Source: Clostridiales bacterium (lineage in GTDB: Bacteria; Bacillota; Clostridia; Lachnospirales; Lachnospiraceae). From it: DNA of 37,417 bases. Under the pieces are notes generated by a model. That model did no database searches, was not told the origin of the DNA, and was given only the letters and a program-made list of their open reading frames with translations. This document shows positions 9,112 to 16,425 of this stretch, one piece after another (position 1 is the stretch's first letter; every line of letters begins with the position of its first letter). Location: contig JAJBUA010000094.1 of the NCBI GenBank assembly GCA_020860565.1, forward strand, positions 1 to 37,417, written 5' to 3'. The position numbers and the translations under genes were made by a program.

Positions 9112-9890
9112 GATCGTTCTTCCACCTTTACATGTATTATCTCATTCTGGCTGGCAAATCCGAGAAAGCATCCCCGGTCTAACGTCCCATCCTCAAAATC
9201 ACGACCGTGGGTCAGCTTAATATAAGTATCGTCCACCATCTGGTTATTGGTCGGATCCATGCCGATCCAGGCACCGTCATGCCAGACTTCCACCCAGGCA
9301 TGGGACGCGCCTTCCCCGATCATCATACCCGCCGTATACCTTGCCGGTACTCCCTGCAGTCTCATCAGGCTGATCAGAATATGCGCATAATCCTGACAGA
9401 CCCCACGCCCGCCGGCAAGCGCAGCAGACGCCGTCGTCCTGGTTGTCGTAATCCCCGGCTCATAGACAAACCGGCTGTACAGATCATTCATCAGAGCCCG
9501 ATAACCGGCCATGTCACAGAACTCCGACCCGTAATTCTTTTGCGCATCCGAAAGAAATGCCCGAATATTATCCTCGGGCATTGTATGGGGAGACGGAAAC
9601 CGGTACATGGGATGGCAGGCCTCATGAACCCCTCCCGCACGTACACGTACCAGCCCTTCCGCACTCATCTGTACCTGACGATGCGGCTCACGGATCATAA
9701 CCGCATAACCACGGTTTCCAAAACCATCCTCCACCTCGTCGATGGTATCTGCCGGTGTCACACGGAACGAAAGACTGCCACAATGCTGATTTTCATTTTC
9801 CATGGGCTTGCACCTCATCAGAAAATGGTGCTCCCTTACGTCTCCACTTAGTTCCAGTTGCATCTCATACCGGAAATGCAGTTGTTTCAA
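9108..9890 (-). CDS. Transglutaminase-like cysteine protease family protein
   Basis: 260 residues. An N-terminal beta-rich region (bacterial transglutaminase N-terminal type, about 1-100) is followed by the papain-like transglutaminase core with the full triad: Cys165 in GRGVCQDYAH, His197 in SHAWVEVW and Asp212 in GMDPTNN. Proteins of this type sit beside alpha-E and circularly permuted ATP-grasp genes in many bacteria and are predicted to act as peptidases or amide-exchange enzymes on the ligation product (family context, not proven). The start is TTG, chosen because GAGGTGAT stands 5 bases upstream. No transmembrane segment is evident. It overlaps the next gene by ATGA. Confidence 0.9.
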   Translation of the reverse strand: MKQLHFRYEMQLELSGDVREHHFLMRCKPMENENQHCGSLSFRVTPADTIDEVEDGFGNRGYAVMIREPHRQVQMSAEGLVRVRAGGVHEACHPMYRFPSPHTMPEDNIRAFLSDAQKNYGSEFCDMAGYRALMNDLYSRFVYEPGITTTRTTASAALAGGRGVCQDYAHILISLMRLQGVPARYTAGMMIGEGASHAWVEVWHDGAWIGMDPTNNQMVDDTYIKLTHGRDFEDGTLDRGCFLGFASQNEIIHVKVEERS

Positions 9891-9912
9891 ATTGTATCAC
9901 CTCAGTTATCTG

Positions 9913-10521
9913 TCAAAATATGTTCCACAGGGCGTTGAGGGCATCCTGCCTTCTGGCTTCCCAGCCTTCCCCGAGACCGATGATCTCACCCAGCTTATCC
10001 ACCTCTGAGAGATTATACCCGATCCGTACGCGTTGCAGGCGGTTGAGGAATTTGCTGTACTCTTTCTGAATCGAGCGGATATTATATCCCAGACGCATAT
10101 ACAGATCCACCCGTTCCAGATACCTTCCGCATTTGATAATATTGCGGCTTTCCTCATCCTCCACCCGGTCATCCAGACAGCCCCAGAACGCGTAGATATA
10201 ATCCTTAACCGGCTGGAGCTGATATGCCAGTCCCTGATCCTTGACACTATGCTCCATAACATTTAAAGACAGCTGTATGTAGGACAGGGAGATGCTGCTC
10301 ACCTCATCACGAAGCACAATACCATTATCATAAGCGCGGATCAGGTTGCTGATCACAGAATTGGGATCGTCCTTGGAAAACAGATAGTTATCAATAAAAT
10401 CATCCATATCGCTGTAAATCATCGGAATCGCCAGCTTCTCACAATAAGGGATGTATGCCGAGTTATCCTCATCGAGCATCTTGTCAAAATACTTAAAAAA
10501 CGCATCCAGGGTCGTAAACAC
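9913..10521 (-). CDS. Alpha-E domain protein (start codon apparently lost)
   Basis: An all-helical alpha-E (DUF403) protein, the constant companion of circularly permuted ATP-grasp enzymes; its biochemical role is unknown. With the GTG at 10521 it has 202 residues. The reading frame stays open upstream and encodes GIISIEKADRLFWLGRYTER, which is the conserved family N-terminus. No ATG, GTG or TTG lies in frame there: the codon where the family Met should be is AAG (10584-10582), and a TAA lies four codons further upstream. Full-length translation would give 223 residues. Options are inefficient ATT initiation just downstream, use of the GTG with loss of helix 1, or a sequencing error. The rest looks intact, so any loss is recent. 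Confidence 0.8.
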   Translation of the reverse strand: MFTTLDAFFKYFDKMLDEDNSAYIPYCEKLAIPMIYSDMDDFIDNYLFSKDDPNSVISNLIRAYDNGIVLRDEVSSISLSYIQLSLNVMEHSVKDQGLAYQLQPVKDYIYAFWGCLDDRVEDEESRNIIKCGRYLERVDLYMRLGYNIRSIQKEYSKFLNRLQRVRIGYNLSEVDKLGEIIGLGEGWEARRQDALNALWNIF

Positions 10522-10565
10522 CCTCTCTGTATACCGTCCCAGCCAGAACAGCCGGTCTGCTTTTT

Positions 10566-11879
10566 CTATCGAGATAATACCCTTGTGTCTTTAAATCCTC
10601 CTCCCTGAGATGAATTTACTACAAACGAATCCGGATTTCTTGAAAAACGGGTCAGGCCGCTTGGCCAGACCTTGGTGGTATCGCCGCTGAGGACAAATGC
10701 ACGCAGATCTGCTTTTCTCGGAACCATCTGATCTCCTTCGACAATATCCAGATCGATAAAATCAATGACTTCCTGCGCAATAAAACGGCGTGGTTCATTC
10801 TTAATAATCGTTCTCCACTTTTCCAGTTCCTCCGCCGTCATATCCTTGCCGAATACCACTCCGTATCCGCCTGCTTCCGACACATCCTTAACCACCAGCC
10901 TCTCCAGATGATCCAGAATCAGCTTCCGGTCTTCCTCATAAAAAGCCAGGTACGTCGGCGCATTTTTCAGGATCGGTTCTTCGCCCAGGTAGTATTTTAT
11001 CATATGAGGTACAAAATAGTAAATACCCTTATCATCAGCAACACCATTACCCGGAGCATTGACCAGCGCCACATTGCCTGCCCGATATACATCCATAATC
11101 CCCGGTACGCCAATCAAAGACTCCGGTACAAAGCACATCGGATCCAGATACTCATCTGAGATTCTGCGATATACCGTGCCGACCTGCATCGGCTTGCCCT
11201 CATACTGACGATAATAAAGCTTATTTCCCTCCACATAAAGATCCTGCGGCATCGCCAGGATCGAACCGGTAAGCTCTGCCAGATAGGAATGCTCAAAAAA
11301 TGCCGCATTATAACGTCCCGGCGTCAGGATCACATTGATGCCGCCGGTATTGACCGCATCCATAACACCCTTCAGCATCTGGGCATAATTCCGGTTATCC
11401 ACCACGTCATTTTCCATAAAAGTGCGCGGCGCGGCCTGCCGTGTAAGATCTCTGGCAATCAGCGGATATGACGCTCCGGACGGAATCCTCAGGTTATCCT
11501 CCAGAATATACCAGTTCTTATCCTTTCCCTGAACCAGATCAATCCCGGAAATATGGCTGTAGATTTTCTTAGGAGGAGTAATTCCCTCGCACTGAGGCAG
11601 ATATCCCTTGGAAGAAAAGATAAAATCCTCCGGAATGATCTTATCCGCCACAATTTTTTTATCTCCGTAAATATCCGCCAGAAACAGATTCAATGCGTCC
11701 ACCCGCTGAACCAGTCCCCTGTTTAAATACTCAAACTCCTCCGCCGGAATAACTCTCGGCACAGGATCAAATGGAAAAAGCTGCTCATGGAATTCCCCAT
11801 TCTTATAAATGCCGAACTTCACACCATACCGTTCCAGCAGACGGTTGATGCCATCCTTGTGCTCTAACAGATTCTTCAT
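10566..11879 (-). CDS. Circularly permuted ATP-grasp type 2 protein
   Basis: 437 residues of the COG2308 (DUF404/DUF407) family. These are predicted amide-bond ligases that couple a carboxylate to an amine with ATP, probably building a small peptide. Signatures in order: VDALNLFLADIYG, ILEDNLRIPSGASYP, DPMCFVPESLIGVPG, LVNAPGNGVADDKG, LVVKDVSEAGGYGVVFG, RKADLRAFVLSG, PSGLTRFSRNP and NSSQGGGFKDTRVL. The last motif normally ends KDTWVL; Trp is Arg433 here. The start at 11879 has GAGGGAC just upstream and matches the expected N-terminus. It is the first gene of the operon, which continues into alpha-E, transglutaminase-like and two M14-like genes. Its C-terminal codons overlap the alpha-E frame. 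Confidence 0.92.
   Translation of the reverse strand: MKNLLEHKDGINRLLERYGVKFGIYKNGEFHEQLFPFDPVPRVIPAEEFEYLNRGLVQRVDALNLFLADIYGDKKIVADKIIPEDFIFSSKGYLPQCEGITPPKKIYSHISGIDLVQGKDKNWYILEDNLRIPSGASYPLIARDLTRQAAPRTFMENDVVDNRNYAQMLKGVMDAVNTGGINVILTPGRYNAAFFEHSYLAELTGSILAMPQDLYVEGNKLYYRQYEGKPMQVGTVYRRISDEYLDPMCFVPESLIGVPGIMDVYRAGNVALVNAPGNGVADDKGIYYFVPHMIKYYLGEEPILKNAPTYLAFYEEDRKLILDHLERLVVKDVSEAGGYGVVFGKDMTAEELEKWRTIIKNEPRRFIAQEVIDFIDLDIVEGDQMVPRKADLRAFVLSGDTTKVWPSGLTRFSRNPDSFVVNSSQGGGFKDTRVLSR
10582..10584 (-). other. Presumed mutated start codon of the alpha-E gene (AAG for ATG)
   Basis: Minus-strand context is ACACAAGGGTATTATC. Changing plus-strand base 10583 from T to A would give ACATGGGT. That would restore ATG-GGT-ATT-ATC (MGII) for the alpha-E frame and, in the overlapping ATP-grasp frame, turn KDTRVL into the family-typical KDTWVL. 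One base therefore explains both anomalies. GGGAGGAGG stands about 12 bases before the codon. Confidence 0.6.
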
Positions 11880-11919
11880 CGTCCCTCAACCCCTTCACAA
11901 ATTGAACTTTCTTTCGCGC

Positions 11920-12054
11920 GAGCCGGGTGCGGCGCAAGCCGCAAAATTCCTTACCCGGCTCTGTGATCGAGTAGGAGGCGGCTTTTTGCCTCATACTCGC
12001 TGCGCCGGGCGGATGCAGCGTCAGCTGCAAAATTTCCTTATCCGCCCGTGTGCA
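11920..12054 (-). repeat. Hairpin repeat array, copy B (modules P1, S, P2)
   Basis: Three hairpins in tandem. P1 (11920-11961): arms GAGCCGGGT and ACCCGGCTC, inner GCGGC-GCAA-GCCGC, bulge AAAATTCCTT. S (11968-11999): arms CGAGTA and TACTCG with inner GAGGC and GCCTC. P2 (12006-12048): arms CGGGCGGAT and ATCCGCCCG, inner GCAGC-GTCA-GCTGC, bulge AAAATTTCCTT. P1 and P2 differ in both arms yet stay fully paired. The array ends in TGTGCA next to the T-tract of the terminator at 12056-12088. It fills most of the gap before the ATP-grasp gene. Confidence 0.85.
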
Positions 12055-12055
12055 T

Positions 12056-12088
12056 AAAAATGGGCGCTCGAATAATCTTCAAGCGCCC
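12056..12088 (-). terminator. Intrinsic terminator or attenuator ahead of the ATP-grasp operon
   Basis: On the minus strand GGGCGCT and AGCGCCC pair, extended by TGAA with TTCG, closing on GATTA. ATTTTTA follows. It is about 150 bases past the stop of the PLP-dependent gene at 12241 and could end that operon. However, a good promoter at 12104-12132 fires just upstream of it, so it would also form near the 5' end of the ATP-grasp transcript. Confidence 0.75.
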
Positions 12089-12103
12089 TTACTTCATTAA
12101 GAT

Positions 12104-12132
12104 ATGATACAATACCTGATCATATTTGTCAA
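12104..12132 (-). promoter_or_regulatory. Sigma-A promoter, probably of the ATP-grasp operon
   Basis: Exact -35 TTGACA (12132-12127), 17-base spacer, -10 TATCAT (12109-12104). Predicted transcription start is near 12097, giving a leader of about 220 bases that contains the terminator hairpin and the whole repeat array. I see no other promoter between here and the ATP-grasp start at 11879. Confidence 0.65.
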
Positions 12133-12240
12133 TTTATTATGATCAATTTTTTCATTTTTCTTTATAATCTTAGCTTATTAGTCCGTAGAAACACAGGAAA
12201 AGCAAAAATCCCACACCCATATCCAAATACATGCAGGCAG

Positions 12241-13527
12241 TTATGACGGCAGTGACGCCAGCCCTTCGGACACCAGATTTTCGAGGGATTTTAAAATTCC
12301 CAGTTTTGCATGATACCAGGTAAGCCCTCCCTGAAAATAGGCGGCATAAGGGGGCTTCAGCGGCCCGTCCGCACTCAGCTCAATCGAGGATCCCTGCACA
12401 AAGGCTCCGGCGGCCATAATAACCGGAGCGTCATACCCCGGCATATCCCAGGGTTCCGGCGTCACAAAACTGTCCACCGGAGCTGCGGCCTGAATCCCCT
12501 TACAGAACGCAATCAGCCCCTCCGGCTTGCCAAAGGCGACCATCTGGATGATATCGTGGCGGGACTCCGAGCCGTTCGGAACCACATCAAAGCCTAACCG
12601 CTCATAAACATTCGCCGCAAAGATCGCACCCTTTAACGCTCCGGCCACGACGACCGGCGACAGGAAAAATCCCTGAAGGAAGGACTGGTTCAGTCCCAGA
12701 CTGGCTCCGACCTCCTTGCCCAGTCCGGGCGCGCTCAGCCGAAATGATGCCCGCTCAATACAGTCTGTCCGCCCCGCGATATAGCCGCCAATCGGAGCAA
12801 GCCCGCCGCCCGGATTTTTAATGAGTGACCCCACAATCATATCAGCACCGACATCAAGCGGCTCTGTCCGCTCAACAAATTCCCCGTAACAATTATCAAC
12901 CATACAGATGAGATCCGGCCGGATGTTCTTGACAAACGCAATCAGTTCACCGATCCGCTTTACGGACAGAGTCGGCCGTGAATCATAGCCCTTCGAGCGT
13001 TGGATCGTAACGAGCCGTGTCTTGTCAGTAATTGCCGCACGGATCCCGTCATAATCAAAGGAACCGTCTTCTTTCAGATCCACCTGACGATAGGAAACCC
13101 CATATTCCCGCAGAGAACCGCAGGACGGACGAATGCCGATCACTTCCTCCAGCGTATCATACGGTTTCCCCACCGGAGACAGGAGTTCATCGCCTGGCCG
13201 CAGATTACCCGAAAGAGCAATATGGAGCGCATGGGTACCGCTGATCAGCTGCGGCCGCACCAGCGCACTCTCCGCATGAAACGCACGGGCATATACCTCT
13301 TCCACTGTATCGCGGCCAAGATCATTATAACCATAACCGGTCGTCGCAGCGAAATGGACATCGCTGACTCTGGCCTCCTGCATGGCCTTTAATACCTTCA
13401 GCTGGTTATACTCAGCCGTCCGGTCGATCTCCTCAAAGCGGGATTTCAGGTCCTTCTCAATGCTGCTGCCATAATCATACACGTTACGGCTGATTCCTAA
13501 TTTCTCATAAATATCATAATCTTCCAT
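12241..13527 (-). CDS. PLP-dependent methionine gamma-lyase/aluminium-resistance family protein
   Basis: 428 residues, COG4100 type, related to cystathionine beta-lyases. The PLP lysine is in SLIKNPGGG (about residue 236). Also conserved are ATTGYGYNDLGRDT, the ARAFHAESALVRPQLISGTHA segment and MVDNCYGEF. Its true substrate is unsettled; the 'aluminium resistance' name comes from an early gene report. In Clostridia and Bacilli it often follows miaA (family context). The ATG at 13527 lies 14 bases inside miaA. Longer frames upstream run through miaA coding sequence and are not family-like, so I chose the internal ATG that starts MEDYDIYEKLGIS. Confidence 0.9.
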   Translation of the reverse strand: MEDYDIYEKLGISRNVYDYGSSIEKDLKSRFEEIDRTAEYNQLKVLKAMQEARVSDVHFAATTGYGYNDLGRDTVEEVYARAFHAESALVRPQLISGTHALHIALSGNLRPGDELLSPVGKPYDTLEEVIGIRPSCGSLREYGVSYRQVDLKEDGSFDYDGIRAAITDKTRLVTIQRSKGYDSRPTLSVKRIGELIAFVKNIRPDLICMVDNCYGEFVERTEPLDVGADMIVGSLIKNPGGGLAPIGGYIAGRTDCIERASFRLSAPGLGKEVGASLGLNQSFLQGFFLSPVVVAGALKGAIFAANVYERLGFDVVPNGSESRHDIIQMVAFGKPEGLIAFCKGIQAAAPVDSFVTPEPWDMPGYDAPVIMAAGAFVQGSSIELSADGPLKPPYAAYFQGGLTWYHAKLGILKSLENLVSEGLASLPS

Positions 13528-14470
13528 TTGATTCCATTCCCTTTCGAAATTCCTCGCAGATATGCCGCACAATCTTTTCACGGTCATACCCGAAATCTTC
13601 CAGATACAGCCAGCGGACATCCCGTTCTCTCTTAAACCAGGTGATCTGACGTTTGGCGAAATGTCTGGTATCCCGTTTCAGGATCGACACTGCCTCCCCC
13701 AGAGAACAGATTCCGTCGAGATAATCCAGGATTTCCTTATATCCCAGTCCCTGCATGGATACCATGCCGCGCCGACATCCTATTTCTTTTAAACGGCGCA
13801 CTTCTTCAACCAGTCCGGCGTCAAGCATCTGATCCACCCGCTGTTCGATCCTCTGATAAAGCCGCGCACGGTCGCAGGTAAGCACATAATAATAAAACTG
13901 ATAGGGGGATTCTTTCTCCCGCTCCGTCTGATTATGTTCGGAAATCTTCTGCCCGGTGAGGCGGTAGTATTCAATCGCACGGATCACCCGTTTGCGGTTA
14001 TTCGCATGAATTGCCTGCGCGGATTCCGGATCAATCTGGCGGAGCAGACCGTGAAGATATTCATTCCCCCGTTCTTCGCCCAGAGCCTCCAGTTCTCTGC
14101 GAATCTCAAAATGATTGCCGTCTTCCTCAAAATTAACATCATAAAGCAGTGCCTGGATATAGAAACCGGTTCCGCCCGCAATAACAGGAATATGTCCTCT
14201 TTCATAAATCCCGGCCAGCGCTTCCTTTGCCATTGTCTGGAAGCGGGCAACATTAAAATTCTCTCTCGGATCAAGCACATCGATCAGATGATGTGGGACA
14301 CCGTCCATTTCTTCTTTTGTTACCTTCGCTGAACCGATATCCATATACCGATATACCTGCATCGAATCCGCGCTGATGATCTCGCCCCCCAGTTCCTGGG
14401 CAACTCGAATAGAGACCGCCGTTTTTCCTACCGCAGTTGGTCCGGTCAATAGTATCAGACTTTTTTTCAT
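13514..14470 (-). CDS. miaA: tRNA dimethylallyltransferase
   Basis: Adds a dimethylallyl group to N6 of A37 in tRNAs reading UNN codons, the step before MiaB methylthiolation. 318 residues. P-loop GPTAVGKT at residues 10-17, substrate motif ISADSMQVYRYMDIGSAK, PHHLID, the GTGFYIQALLYD segment, and RQITWFKRERDVRW near the C-terminus. It lies 21 bases after mutL and overlaps the next gene by 14 bases. Having miaA and miaB in one operon with mutSL is coherent: the two enzymes make ms2i6A in sequence. Confidence 0.96.
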   Translation of the reverse strand: MKKSLILLTGPTAVGKTAVSIRVAQELGGEIISADSMQVYRYMDIGSAKVTKEEMDGVPHHLIDVLDPRENFNVARFQTMAKEALAGIYERGHIPVIAGGTGFYIQALLYDVNFEEDGNHFEIRRELEALGEERGNEYLHGLLRQIDPESAQAIHANNRKRVIRAIEYYRLTGQKISEHNQTEREKESPYQFYYYVLTCDRARLYQRIEQRVDQMLDAGLVEEVRRLKEIGCRRGMVSMQGLGYKEILDYLDGICSLGEAVSILKRDTRHFAKRQITWFKRERDVRWLYLEDFGYDREKIVRHICEEFRKGMESNGRL

Positions 14471-14491
14471 GCAACCCTCCCGGAATGGCTG

Positions 14492-16399
14492 TTATATAAT
14501 CCGTTTAAACTTTTTTTCCAACTCGTATCTGCTCATGGAGATGATGGTCGGGCGGCCATGAGGACAGGCGTATGGATTTTCAAGATCCAGCAGCAGATCA
14601 ATCAGGCGATCGGCCTCCGCAAAGCTCATCTTATGTTTTCCCTTGACCGCTGCCTTACACGACATGGAGGCAACCTTTTCACAGATCATCGAAGGATTGC
14701 CGGAAAAGGTATCTTCGGAAAGCTCATCCAGCATCTCCGTCAGCAGAGGCTTCTCGGCCAGTGCGAAGAGATTATCCGGCACGCCGCGGACCGCCCACTC
14801 CCGGCCGCCGAAGGATTCGATCTGAAAACCCAGATCCGTAAAATACTTCAGGTGATCCCGCAATAAAGCTTCCTGCCTGGCATCCAGCGACAGGATGACC
14901 GGAGGCTCCAGCATCTGACTGGTATGTTCCCGCTTTTGGTATGCTGCCATTGTCTGCTCATAAAGCACCTTTTCATGTGCCGCGTGCTGATCGATGATAT
15001 AAAGCTGATCCTCAAATTCCACCATCCAGTACGTATCGAACAGCTGGCCGATCAGGCGGTGCCGGCTGCGGTTTTTCGGCTCAAGGAGTTTTTCCTCAAA
15101 CAGGTCCATCTGATGGGAGCTTTCCGGCTTTGGCAGCGGAGAGTTCTTACAGTCTTTCGGCTCAGATACCGGTAACGTCTTCGCTCCGGAGGCTGAATAC
15201 GGCACACTGGTTTCCCGGATCCTGTCCGGCATATTCCGAGTCTCTGCCGGCTGACTGATTACTTTCTTTGGCTCTTCCGGGATCACCCGCTCAAGCCGTT
15301 TTTTCTCAAAAGGTTCCGGCCGCTGAGCATTCGTTTTCTGTATCAGTCTGCGGATCTCGCGGTCTTCTTTTTTCTGCTCCTTTTCATCAAGCTGCACCTG
15401 CGGGATCAGTTCGCGCTCTTTCAGCCCTTCCGTCACCGCATCACGAACCAGACGGAACATGGTTTCATTATCCTGAAAACGCAGTTCCATCTTGGTCGGA
15501 TGGACATTTACATCCAGAAGCTCCGGTTCTATGGTAAGCTGCAGCATCGTAAAAGGATATTTATGCTGCATCATAAAAGGCCGATAAGCTTCTTCCAGCG
15601 CCTTGCCAATCAGCGGGCTTTTAATATAACGTCCGTTGATAAAATAATTCTCGAAAGCCCGGTTGCTTCTGGTAATCACCGGTTTCCCGATAAAACCGCC
15701 GATGGTAACTGCGTCGTAAACACGATGAAGCGGAATCAGATTTGATGTGATCTCCCGCCCATATATTGTATAAATAATATCCTTCAGGCTGTGGTTGCCC
15801 GAAGTAAACAGTTTATTCTGTTGATTCAGGATAAAGCGAAACGAAATCTCCGGATGCGAAAGAGCAATCTTTTCCACCAGATCCGCGACATGCGCCGCCT
15901 CCGTCATCGCTGTTTTTAAAAACTTGCGCCTTACCGGCGTATTAAAGAAAAGATTGCGCACGATAAAAGTCGTTCCTTCGGGCGCACCGATTTCTTCCAG
16001 ACTCTTTTCGTTCCCTCCCTCGATCTGATACCGGCTTGCCGTAAGAGAATCTCTGGTCCGGGTAATCACTTCAACCTGGGCTACGGAAGCGATACTGGCT
16101 AACGCTTCGCCGCGAAATCCCAGAGACGAGATCATAAAAAGATCCTCCACCGAACGGATCTTACTGGTCGAATGGCGCAAAAAAGCCAGGGAAAGTTCAT
16201 CCTTTGGGATCCCGCAGCCATTGTCGGTCACACGGATAAAACCAATTCCCCCCTCCCGGATCTCTACGGTTACTGCCGTCGCTTTTGCATCGATTGCATT
16301 TTCCAGCAGTTCCTTCACCACAGAAGCCGGACGTTCGATTACCTCTCCGGCCGCTATTTTATTGACGGTATTCTGATCAAGTATCTGAATATTCGGCAT
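14492..16399 (-). CDS. mutL: DNA mismatch repair protein MutL
   Basis: 635 residues. The GHKL ATPase domain has ELLENAIDAKA, DNGCGI, FLRHSTSKI and GFRGEALASI. A variable linker (about 340-440) is followed by the dimerisation and endonuclease domain with DQHAAHEKVLYE (about residues 467-478), matching the DQHAx2Ex4E nicking motif. SCKAAVKGK and CPHGRPT complete the metal site. This is therefore an endonuclease-type MutL, as expected for an organism without MutH. It is 26 bases downstream of mutS. Confidence 0.97.
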   Translation of the reverse strand: MPNIQILDQNTVNKIAAGEVIERPASVVKELLENAIDAKATAVTVEIREGGIGFIRVTDNGCGIPKDELSLAFLRHSTSKIRSVEDLFMISSLGFRGEALASIASVAQVEVITRTRDSLTASRYQIEGGNEKSLEEIGAPEGTTFIVRNLFFNTPVRRKFLKTAMTEAAHVADLVEKIALSHPEISFRFILNQQNKLFTSGNHSLKDIIYTIYGREITSNLIPLHRVYDAVTIGGFIGKPVITRSNRAFENYFINGRYIKSPLIGKALEEAYRPFMMQHKYPFTMLQLTIEPELLDVNVHPTKMELRFQDNETMFRLVRDAVTEGLKERELIPQVQLDEKEQKKEDREIRRLIQKTNAQRPEPFEKKRLERVIPEEPKKVISQPAETRNMPDRIRETSVPYSASGAKTLPVSEPKDCKNSPLPKPESSHQMDLFEEKLLEPKNRSRHRLIGQLFDTYWMVEFEDQLYIIDQHAAHEKVLYEQTMAAYQKREHTSQMLEPPVILSLDARQEALLRDHLKYFTDLGFQIESFGGREWAVRGVPDNLFALAEKPLLTEMLDELSEDTFSGNPSMICEKVASMSCKAAVKGKHKMSFAEADRLIDLLLDLENPYACPHGRPTIISMSRYELEKKFKRII

Positions 16400-16425
16400 A
16401 CCCTTTTATCCTCCATTATGGCCGG

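Noticed and set aside
11803-12030. A minus-strand frame extending upstream of the ATP-grasp gene
   Set aside because: It lies in repeat sequence and in the wrong frame of the ATP-grasp gene; no family similarity.
11920-12054. A CRISPR array
   Set aside because: The repeated units are self-complementary hairpins with changed arms, not identical direct repeats with unique spacers, and no cas genes are present.
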